From Paludibacteraceae bacterium (GTDB lineage Bacteria > Bacteroidota > Bacteroidia > Bacteroidales > Paludibacteraceae): a DNA stretch of 52,913 nt. The position numbers and the translations under genes are program-made. The DNA lies in contig JAFZKQ010000103.1 in assembly GCA_017553575.1 (NCBI GenBank), positions 1-52,913 of the forward strand, given 5' to 3'. This document shows positions 34,645 through 41,576 of the stretch, in pieces (the stretch's first letter is position 1; every line of letters begins with the position of its first letter). The notes beneath the pieces were generated by a model that was given only the letters and a program-made list of their open reading frames with translations, did not search any database and was not told the origin of the DNA.

Positions 34645-36192
34645 CTACTTTTCATCCCAAACAATGGACATAAGAGAATCAGGTTCGAAATCCTTCACAA
34701 AAGGAACCATGTATAAATCATGGTAAACTGGATCTATAGCATTAACTTTGAGGGCATGGAGAGGAACATTCTCATAAACACGGCCTTTCGCCCGTCCCCT
34801 GAGAAATAGTTTCAGCCCACTCCGGCTATCCGATGCCTTCACCTTCTCGACCATGACGGACATATTCCTAAATTGAGGAGTCTCCTCATAAAAAAGCGCC
34901 TTCACCTTCACGCCGCCATTAAGCTCTTGATCTTTCGTAATAAGACGACGAACAGAATCTTGCTCTTTCGGCAGGCAATTGAAGAAATATCCCTCCTGTG
35001 CATAAAAGAGTTGATTCCAATGAGCGTCCTTTAACCGATCGGGGAAAGTCACATTCAAGCTATCATGTATATAATGGGCCAATTTGTAGGTGGTGATCAT
35101 CGAACCATGGTATGTAATATGCTGATTGAAATCATACGTGTTTTCAAAGCAGGCCGGCGTATAAGCCGCCGTATCATTCTCCAACTGCAAATCATACCAC
35201 TTCACCTGCAAGGGATCTATTATCTTAGCCATCTCATCATGCCAGAATTGATAGTTCTCGATATGCTTATGGTACATAGGGACCGTCAAAAAAAGCAAGG
35301 TGATATCATGTTGCTTGCACAATTCGGCTATCTTACGGAAATAGTATTCCGTTTCAGGTTGAATCACCGCATTCGTACTGCTTGTATCCGAACAAACGAT
35401 TCGAGCCCCCTTCTCCTTATAGAGTTTCAAAAGGCTGTCCGACAATCCCGACTGGAAACGCACCATACGCCCCAAATAGAGAGGAATCGTGTCAAATGCG
35501 ACTTTCTTACGCAAATTGGGTTTCTTCTTCAACAAGATATTGCGGTTGATTTGAGCCGTATCCCGGAAAAGGAACTCATGATTTCTGACCGTTGGACTCC
35601 AAGCAGCCAAATAATCGTCATACTCATAGAGATCCGGCATCGACTTCATCTTCAGATAAAAATTCCTTCGTGCCGAAAAGCCCTTCATCCTGGAAATGGC
35701 GTTCTCCCTTTTTGTCTTTTTCTTTTCCGCGATGCAAGGGAAGGTTTCCACCACGCACAACTTAGGAGTGGTCTTGGTCAACACCTCTTCAAGAGAGAAA
35801 TAGGCATCCGCGATGTCTGCACCATTTTGGGCCATGACAAAACTGATGGTTCCCGTCGTCGCGCTCAGATTCTTCGGATTTATCGAATGGTTGGCATGAG
35901 AGTTTCCCAAAACAAGGATATCAATAGAATCCTCTCTCGTCAACTCATAGAAAGAGTCCCAACGCTTGTATGTCGCCTGAGGAGCCCCCTCCATATCCGG
36001 ATCAAAATATTTCTTCTCATCTGTATAATGGATGCAGAACAAGACAACTGCCAAGATGAAAAAGAGTTTCAGGAGCAACATAGACTTGCTCTTAAGCCAA
36101 GCAGGAGCTGGCGCCTTCTCCACAGCAGGAGCTGCCGTCTCATTCACATTAGTCTGCTGAACCCTATTATTGTTATTCTTTTTCTTTGCCAT
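34645..36192 (-). CDS. SGNH/DltD-AlgX-like membrane-anchored protein paired with MBOAT
   Basis: 515 residues. A Lys/Asn-rich cytoplasmic start and Pro/Ala linker precede one membrane helix (LLLKLFFILAVVLFCIHY). The periplasmic part begins ILVLGNSHANHSINPKNL, whose GNSH is the nucleophile block of DltD/AlgX/PatB-type SGNH proteins; LLFLTVPMYHKH and a later TYHGS block follow. Such proteins receive an acyl group from an MBOAT partner and pass it to a polysaccharide or other surface polymer. It follows the MBOAT gene by five bases. The acceptor is unknown. Confidence 0.78.
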   Translation of the reverse strand: MAKKKNNNNRVQQTNVNETAAPAVEKAPAPAWLKSKSMLLLKLFFILAVVLFCIHYTDEKKYFDPDMEGAPQATYKRWDSFYELTREDSIDILVLGNSHANHSINPKNLSATTGTISFVMAQNGADIADAYFSLEEVLTKTTPKLCVVETFPCIAEKKKTKRENAISRMKGFSARRNFYLKMKSMPDLYEYDDYLAAWSPTVRNHEFLFRDTAQINRNILLKKKPNLRKKVAFDTIPLYLGRMVRFQSGLSDSLLKLYKEKGARIVCSDTSSTNAVIQPETEYYFRKIAELCKQHDITLLFLTVPMYHKHIENYQFWHDEMAKIIDPLQVKWYDLQLENDTAAYTPACFENTYDFNQHITYHGSMITTYKLAHYIHDSLNVTFPDRLKDAHWNQLFYAQEGYFFNCLPKEQDSVRRLITKDQELNGGVKVKALFYEETPQFRNMSVMVEKVKASDSRSGLKLFLRGRAKGRVYENVPLHALKVNAIDPVYHDLYMVPFVKDFEPDSLMSIVWDEK

Positions 36193-36197
36193 AGCCC

Positions 36198-37622
36198 TTA
36201 AAATTGAAAATAAATAAACGAATTATCACTAGAGCCATAAACGCCCAAATAGACGATGGCCAAAGGCAATAATATATACACAGCCCATCTCACTGGCGCA
36301 AAGTTCAAGACCTTGTAAAACAGAGCCTCTTTCTTTTCCAATAACAACTCCGCAAGAACAAGAAGCACCAACAGTTTAGCGACGAAGCCAAATTCCATGC
36401 TATTCAACCCGAAACTATATAACAAGTCCGATTGACCCCAACCTAGATTTGTCAAAACATACATAGCATCAGACAAAGATTGACTCCTGAAAAAACTGAG
36501 CGACAAAGTCCAGAAAGAGAAGGTCACGACGGCGCCCAAAAGCTTGGTGACAAGGTTCGTGGGATTCCATTTCAATAGTTTGTTAAGAATCAAGAAGAGG
36601 CCATTCAGTCCGCCCCAAATCACGAACGTCCAGGAAGCGCCATGCCATAAGCCACTAACAAAAAAGACAATAAAGATATTCAGATAAGTAAAAAAGGTTC
36701 CTTTCCGATTACCACCCAAAGGGATATAAAGATAATCGCGGAACCAAGAGGTCAATGAAATATGCCATCTTTTCCAAAAATCAGCAAAAGAGACCGACAA
36801 ATAAGGACTATTGAAATTCTGCATCAATTCAAAACCGAACAAACGAGCCGTTCCAATCGCAATCTGCGAATAAGCAGAAAAATCCAAATATAATTGGAAC
36901 GAGAAGAAGAGCAAACCCATCGTAAGAGAATAGCCATCAGCACCTTGCAGGTTACCCCATACGCCATCCACATAGACAGACAAACGATCCGCAATCACCA
37001 TCTTTTTAAACAAACCGACAGCAATCAACAGAAAGCCTTGCCGAGCCTTGTCATAATCGAATTTAAACGGAGCCGAAAATTGCGGCAACATATTGGAAGC
37101 CCGCTCTATCGGTCCCGCAACCAGCTGAGGGAAAAATGCGATGTAGCTAAAATAAGAAACGACATTTTCCGTCGCCTTGACTTTCTCCTTATACACATCA
37201 ATCGTGTAACTCAGGGCCTGGAAGGTATAAAAACTAATGCCAACTGGAAGTATGACGTTCAAAGTAGGCCAATCGACCTGCCAATTGAGCATTTCCAAAA
37301 AGGATTTCACACTATCAATAAAGAAGTTGACATATTTGAAATATCCCAATAAGAGGAGATTCACCGATATGTTCGCCCACAAAATCAACTTCGATTTGTT
37401 TCCGTCGCCCCGTTTCTCCTCAATATATTTTCCGCTAAAAAAGCTAAGCAAAGAGACTGAGAAAATGAGCAACAGGAATCGATAATCCCACCATCCATAA
37501 AATAAATAACTGACAATCAACAAAAATGCATTCCGCAAAGTTGTCTTCTTAGAAAAGAAACATAGATATGCTATATATACAATCAATAAGAATGTAAAAA
37601 AAGATAATGTATTGAAAAGCAT
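36198..37622 (-). CDS. MBOAT family O-acyltransferase (AlgI/DltB-like)
   Basis: 474 residues, polytopic membrane protein. Family blocks: GISFYTFQALSYTIDVY, FFPQLVAGPIERA, SVSFADFWKRWHISLTSWFRDY, and GLWHGASWTFVIWGGLNG with the invariant His (His327). MBOAT proteins of this group move an acyl group, usually acetyl, across the inner membrane. With the SGNH protein encoded five bases downstream it forms a two-gene polysaccharide O-acylation cassette like AlgI/AlgJ or DltB/DltD, but without carrier-protein genes, so acetyl-CoA is the likely donor. Confidence 0.92.
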   Translation of the reverse strand: MLFNTLSFFTFLLIVYIAYLCFFSKKTTLRNAFLLIVSYLFYGWWDYRFLLLIFSVSLLSFFSGKYIEEKRGDGNKSKLILWANISVNLLLLGYFKYVNFFIDSVKSFLEMLNWQVDWPTLNVILPVGISFYTFQALSYTIDVYKEKVKATENVVSYFSYIAFFPQLVAGPIERASNMLPQFSAPFKFDYDKARQGFLLIAVGLFKKMVIADRLSVYVDGVWGNLQGADGYSLTMGLLFFSFQLYLDFSAYSQIAIGTARLFGFELMQNFNSPYLSVSFADFWKRWHISLTSWFRDYLYIPLGGNRKGTFFTYLNIFIVFFVSGLWHGASWTFVIWGGLNGLFLILNKLLKWNPTNLVTKLLGAVVTFSFWTLSLSFFRSQSLSDAMYVLTNLGWGQSDLLYSFGLNSMEFGFVAKLLVLLVLAELLLEKKEALFYKVLNFAPVRWAVYILLPLAIVYLGVYGSSDNSFIYFQF

Positions 37623-37653
37623 GACATAAGGAGTATTCTATAAAAATTTTCAA

Positions 37654-37682
37654 CCGCCCACAAAGATAGGAATTTTGTGCGG
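37654..37682 (-). promoter_or_regulatory. MBOAT promoter with overlapping inverted repeat
   Basis: TATCTTTG on the minus strand (37661-37668) fits TAnnTTTG, 38 bases before the MBOAT ATG. It lies inside an imperfect inverted repeat, CCGC-CACAAA with TTTGTGCGG (37654-37682), which could be an operator. Confidence 0.45.
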
Positions 37683-37740
37683 TTTCCACTATCCTCAGAG
37701 AAAAATAGCGCTGTTTTCTTCAAAAAAAAGAGACAAAATG

Positions 37741-37771
37741 TTTGCAGATTAAAAATCAAGTCGTACCTTTG
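37741..37771 (+). promoter_or_regulatory. Promoter of tRNA-Leu
   Basis: TTTG (37741-37744) and TACCTTTG (37764-37771) with a 19-base spacer match the Bacteroidota consensus exactly. Confidence 0.8.
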
Positions 37772-37802
37772 CACCGCAATTGAGGGGAACCTCAAGGCGA
37801 AT

Positions 37803-37889
37803 GCCCAGATGGCGGAATCGGTAGACGCGCTGGTCTCAAACACCAGTGGATTCACTTCCATCCCGGTTCGACCCCGGGTCTGGGTACCA
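37803..37889 (+). tRNA. tRNA-Leu (anticodon CAA)
   Basis: Acceptor GCCCAGA/TCTGGGT, anticodon stem CTGGT/ACCAG with loop CTCAAAC giving anticodon CAA, a long class II variable arm, T arm with GGTTCGACCCC, discriminator A and an encoded CCA (37887-37889). Confidence 0.95.
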
Positions 37890-37896
37890 CGATAAA

Positions 37897-37924
37897 AAAA
37901 GGGAATCTTCGGATTCCCTTTTTT
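37897..37924 (+). terminator. Terminator of tRNA-Leu
   Basis: GGGAATC (37901-37907) pairs with GATTCCC (37912-37918) around a TTCG loop, flanked by an A run and a T run. Confidence 0.92.
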
Positions 37925-37971
37925 GTTTTCCGTAACTTACTGATTTAAACCATACCACTAAAATACAAGAA

Positions 37972-38083
37972 ATGAGAAATTGGTTATTCGTATGGGGGTG
38001 TTAGCGCCATATTGGCAATAACTCTTTTCGGAGACGTTGGGCTACTCACAAATTTCCACATTGACGGGAAATATAGGAAATAG
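37972..38083 (+). pseudogene. Possible frameshifted remnant of a small membrane protein
   Basis: ATG at 37972 reads MRNWLFVWG and then meets a stop, but removal of one base from the GGGGG run near 37993 joins it to VSAILAITLFGDVGLLTNF and onward to a stop at 38081. The joined 36-residue peptide has one membrane helix followed by a pattern loosely like FtsB/DivIC proteins. It could be a decayed fragment or chance. The rest of 37925-38119 shows nothing coding. Confidence 0.25.
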
Positions 38084-38119
38084 AAAAGTAAGTATTGTTC
38101 ATGAGATGTGCATGTTTAG

Positions 38120-38184
38120 AGCAAGATTGTAATCTTGGTGTTCGACACGGGCGGGCATGGCTTCGCCTTTGTGGGTGACAAAGG
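38120..38184 (+). repeat. Direct repeat, left copy, beside the AAA/PD-(D/E)XK gene
   Basis: The 39-base core 38146-38184 (CACGGGCGGGCATGGCTTCG onward) recurs at 39891-39929 with two differences. AGCAAGATT precedes both cores, at 26 and 36 bases respectively. Each core can form a small hairpin, GGCGGG with CTTCGCC; the left copy adds CCTTTGT with ACAAAGG. Confidence 0.8.
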
Positions 38185-38222
38185 CTCGTCATTTCTTTCC
38201 CTATTGGGTATGAGTATTCAAT

Positions 38223-39815
38223 TTACCCCTTCACAAACCTTTCGATCTTGCAAGAATGCTCTTTCGTCTTTTCGTCGTAGTTGATGCCTACGAAAAGCAG
38301 ATTATCGTAGTAGCCTTCGAGGGCTTGGCAATAGTTTCGATCTTTGACCTGTTGGAGGGCACTTTCCGCACTCTTATTGTGCTTCAACTCAATGACCAAA
38401 GCTGGAATGTTAGGCAGGAACGGAATGAGCACCAAATCGGCATAGCCTTTGCCCGTCGGCAATTCCTTAATCAGCGTGTAACGCGTGTTGGCGTAAAAAT
38501 AGGCCAAGCAGATGGCGCTTTGAAAACAGTGCTCGTCGTTGTAGGTCAACGGGTTGGTCACCATCGAGTGGGCGGCATCGAGGGCTTTTGCCACGGCTTC
38601 TTCGTTGCCGTTGATGGTGTCATCGAGGAGTATCTTGGAGGTGTTGACTATTTCCATGATCTTCTTATAGTCTGCAGAATCCTCGATGGAATTGATCCAT
38701 TCGATACGTACCTCCTCGTTAGGAATGTAACAACTCTTGTCTGCCCGATTGTAGGCCAAATAGCCCAAATGGATGAGATAGGTGAAGACATTATCTCGGG
38801 AGTTGACGCTCTCCAAGGTGTTTTGGAATTTCAGCACGTTGACAGGGACGCTTTCACCCGAAATCATCTTGATCACATCCTGCTTAATACCCTCAAAATC
38901 CATAAGGATATAGTCGCGAAGCACCTCGAAAGAACCCGTAGTGGACCAATAACTGTCGAACTCACGGTCGAGGATGGCGGTGACGATGGAAAGCGGATTG
39001 CAGACACTCACGGTGTCGGACATTTTGTATCCGTCATACCATCGGAGACACTCGTCATAGTCCATGTCATATTTTTCGCACAGACCCTTCACCTCCTCCT
39101 TCGTGAAGCCGATCATGCCAGCGAACTGTCGTGGTCGAAGCATAGTATATTCGGTGAACTCATTCAGCTTACTCTGCACCTTGTCACGCACAATGGGGAT
39201 AATGCCCGTGATGTAGGCAAGAGCGATGGCAGGACGGATGGTGGTCCCCTTGAAAAGACCGTTTAAGAAGCTCAAATATTTATCGAAAAGTGGCTGGGGC
39301 ACTCGCTCGCGGATCAAAACATCATATTCATCGATGATGATGACAAATTTCTCACCTGTTTCGGCATAGACACGCAATATGCACTGGTCTATGCTGTTGT
39401 CTTCTTCCGAAAATCTGACATTCTTAAATTGCATTTTAAATTCTTCTGCAACACGTCTGTCAATCTGACTTATAAGTTGTGCTTCTTCTCCTTTTTTGTT
39501 CGCATTTTGGTATAATTCATTCAAATCCAACTTGATGACGTTGAACTTATTCAAGTACTTGCCAAACTCGGGTACGTGACCGATTTTCATCTGGCTGAAA
39601 ATCTCACGGGTATCGCATCCCTTCGAGTAATAGGCGGAAATCAGGTTGCCCACCATGCTTTTCCCGAAACGACGGGGACGGGATATGCATACAAAGTCTT
39701 CTTTGGTGCTGACCAATTTATTTAATTCATCAATGACCAAAGACTTATCGATGTATATTCTCGTGTTTTTGTCGTCTTCAAATGCGTTCGCATTCGGATT
39801 CAGATACAAGCCCAT
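38223..39815 (-). CDS. AAA-ATPase-like protein with C-terminal PD-(D/E)XK nuclease domain (DUF1703 type)
   Basis: 530 residues. The N-terminal AAA-ATPase_like domain shows FVCISRPRRFGKSM (Walker A variant) and FVIIIDEYDVLI (Walker B). The C-terminal domain has the nuclease pattern GYADLVLIPF followed by ALVIELKHN and a conserved LQQVKDR. These genes occur in many copies in Bacteroidota genomes, and some are thought to be mobile or defence-related, but their function is not established. It is bracketed by direct repeats and starts about 20 bases after its own -7 box. No transposase is present. Confidence 0.9.
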   Translation of the reverse strand: MGLYLNPNANAFEDDKNTRIYIDKSLVIDELNKLVSTKEDFVCISRPRRFGKSMVGNLISAYYSKGCDTREIFSQMKIGHVPEFGKYLNKFNVIKLDLNELYQNANKKGEEAQLISQIDRRVAEEFKMQFKNVRFSEEDNSIDQCILRVYAETGEKFVIIIDEYDVLIRERVPQPLFDKYLSFLNGLFKGTTIRPAIALAYITGIIPIVRDKVQSKLNEFTEYTMLRPRQFAGMIGFTKEEVKGLCEKYDMDYDECLRWYDGYKMSDTVSVCNPLSIVTAILDREFDSYWSTTGSFEVLRDYILMDFEGIKQDVIKMISGESVPVNVLKFQNTLESVNSRDNVFTYLIHLGYLAYNRADKSCYIPNEEVRIEWINSIEDSADYKKIMEIVNTSKILLDDTINGNEEAVAKALDAAHSMVTNPLTYNDEHCFQSAICLAYFYANTRYTLIKELPTGKGYADLVLIPFLPNIPALVIELKHNKSAESALQQVKDRNYCQALEGYYDNLLFVGINYDEKTKEHSCKIERFVKG

Positions 39816-39836
39816 AACTTTCCCTTTTTGTTTTTA

Positions 39837-39844
39837 CAAAGTTA
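39837..39844 (-). promoter_or_regulatory. -7 box of the AAA/PD-(D/E)XK gene
   Basis: TAACTTTG on the minus strand fits TAnnTTTG; the ATG at 39815 implies a leader of only some 15 bases. Confidence 0.5.
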
Positions 39845-39854
39845 GCAAAATTAT

Positions 39855-39929
39855 AGCAAGATTCCTATCTCGGTGTTTGTTGGTGTATGTCACGGGCGGG
39901 CATGGCTTCGCCTCTGTGGGTAACAAAGG
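39855..39929 (+). repeat. Direct repeat, right copy
   Basis: The core 39891-39929 matches 38146-38184 at 37 of 39 positions, in the same orientation, 1745 bases away. The copy has ten extra bases between AGCAAGATT (39855) and the core. Confidence 0.8.
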
Positions 39930-39984
39930 AGTTTATTTCCTTTCACAGCAATACTTTCATTATTTCCCTCAAAAGTCATTCAAC

Positions 39985-40557
39985 TCATTTTTGCGCCACG
40001 CCCGAAAAAGAAACTTTATAAATTCCTATTTTGTCGAGAAAATTCTCAACACTCTTCATCACTATCTCTTGTTCCGGACTCTCTTTTTTGATATCAAAAT
40101 AATTTAAACGGGAATCAATAAAAGATAAGCTATCTCTTTTTTTATAGACTCCACAACTTGAAGAGTCTACTATCTGAGGAAAGGCATACCCGCCAATGCG
40201 AACATATCCCTTGTAAATAGCATTACTGCTCCCGTACCGACCTAAATTAATCGAACAAATTGCAATACTATTATAAGTGGAGTCGTATATTTTAAAATTA
40301 TAATGCACTAAAGGATGCTCATCATCTGAGTAATATATGTAAGAATATCCATCTGAAGAACTGAAAGTCATGGTGGAATCGTTGTATTCTACCACATCAC
40401 AACAGACATTCTTTGATTTATAAATCTTTATTCGTTCCACCAATTTTATAGGAGTTATATTGAAAACATAATAAGGACCTCCCCCTATTTTTTTTATCCA
40501 TTCATCACAAGAAAGTAGCATCGTGACAAAAAATAAGACAAATAAAATCTTTTTCAT
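39985..40557 (-). CDS. Lipoprotein, candidate immunity protein of the RHS toxin
   Basis: 190 residues from ATG 40557, which overlaps the RHS-tip stop codon (ATGA). The signal peptide MKKILFVLFFVTMLLSC ends in a lipobox, so the protein is exported and lipid-anchored. The rest is beta-rich with many Ser/Tyr and no recognised domain. The DNA is AT-rich like the toxin part of the tip. Immunity genes usually follow directly after polymorphic toxin genes, and immunity to a phospholipase acting in the periplasm should be a periplasmic or lipid-anchored protein, which fits. The role is inferred from position and export signal only. Confidence 0.6.
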   Translation of the reverse strand: MKKILFVLFFVTMLLSCDEWIKKIGGGPYYVFNITPIKLVERIKIYKSKNVCCDVVEYNDSTMTFSSSDGYSYIYYSDDEHPLVHYNFKIYDSTYNSIAICSINLGRYGSSNAIYKGYVRIGGYAFPQIVDSSSCGVYKKRDSLSFIDSRLNYFDIKKESPEQEIVMKSVENFLDKIGIYKVSFSGVAQK

Positions 40558-41576
40558 GGCCAGCATGGTGTATTTATTGTTTTTGTGAAATCATATATAC
40601 CATCATGAAAATCTTTTACACCATCAAAGATGGATTTGACGCCATCTTTAATGGCGTTGGAGATATTCACATTTATTTTATGGAATCCTATTGCGGTAAA
40701 TAAAGCTGACGCACCCAATGACCGGAAGCGATCAGAAACTTTATAATTAAAGATAACCGTGATGAGATTTTCTTGCGCAAATGCAAAATCAGCACCAAGA
40801 ACACGAGGATCATATAGGGCACCATCTATACCAGATGCGCCTATGTTTGAATATGCTATGTCATGATATATAGACCAATTTTCACTCCAATTCAAAGGCT
40901 TATAATCAAAATTATCATATTTAGCATTATAGCATTTAGGGTTATCAGGACCAGTGTAACTTGTACCAAAGTAATTATTGTGTAATGTGGTTGCATCCAC
41001 ACAATCATCGGCAACTCCACAGAATATATCCACATAATGACTTCCGTCACTTGTCCGAATAGGTTTCTTTTGGTTGATTTGCACGCCTGACGCATTAAAC
41101 ACTTTCCCATTCTTGTTGTCCTGATGGTCATTATAAAATGTATACCCGACTAAAGATGCTCCATCCTCTAACATCACAGCACCATATTTGTCATTACTCA
41201 AATCTTTTTGAGAGGTTACATTCCTATCGTAATAAACTTCTGTCGCTCCATCTACGTCTCTCATCACCCAATTCCTTCCATCAGGATCCACCAACTTCAC
41301 CGGATTCCCCGCACAATAATTATACGGACTTATCCCCACATACTTTTCAAGCATCGGATCCACACTCAGCCACCTCGCCCCATAGTAGTAAAGTCCCGTT
41401 TCCTCATCCAATTCTTTTGCGCTAAAATAGTATGGCGACTGCCATCCGCCTGCGGTCTCCTCCACGAAGATTTCACCGTAAGGGATGTAGGAGATGTTTT
41501 GGGTGATTTCGCCGTAAGAGTTTGTGATTATGGAGGTTGAGCCGAGATGGTCGGGATGATAGAAGTAAATGTCCAT
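40554..41576 (-). CDS. RHS tip: core-domain C-terminus with phospholipase A2-like toxin domain
   Basis: 340 residues, no signal peptide. Residues 1-100 are the end of an RHS core: YFYHPDHLGSTS, YFSAKELDEETGLYYYGARW and YNYCAGNPVKLVDPDGR, where the variable toxin begins. Residues ~200-266 show a PLA2-like pattern: YTGPDNP (207-213, calcium-loop-like), IYHDIAYS with His238-Asp239, and GADFAF (261-266), in the order of parvovirus-type and bacterial HDxxY phospholipases. Such an enzyme would attack target-cell membranes. The ORF begins at the core signature without shaft or promoter; upstream on its strand lies only the antisense of another RHS gene. It may therefore be a displaced or stored tip cassette. 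The lipoprotein gene overlaps its stop. Confidence 0.75.
   Translation of the reverse strand: MDIYFYHPDHLGSTSIITNSYGEITQNISYIPYGEIFVEETAGGWQSPYYFSAKELDEETGLYYYGARWLSVDPMLEKYVGISPYNYCAGNPVKLVDPDGRNWVMRDVDGATEVYYDRNVTSQKDLSNDKYGAVMLEDGASLVGYTFYNDHQDNKNGKVFNASGVQINQKKPIRTSDGSHYVDIFCGVADDCVDATTLHNNYFGTSYTGPDNPKCYNAKYDNFDYKPLNWSENWSIYHDIAYSNIGASGIDGALYDPRVLGADFAFAQENLITVIFNYKVSDRFRSLGASALFTAIGFHKINVNISNAIKDGVKSIFDGVKDFHDGIYDFTKTINTPCWP

Noticed and set aside
38120-39929. Insertion sequence
   Set aside because: No transposase, no terminal inverted repeats and no evident short target-site duplication; the gene is an ATPase/nuclease of DUF1703 type.
41547-41576. First ten codons of the plus-strand shaft as genuine N-terminus
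   Set aside because: These bases encode the conserved RHS core start on the minus strand; the plus-strand reading has no signal peptide or family match there.
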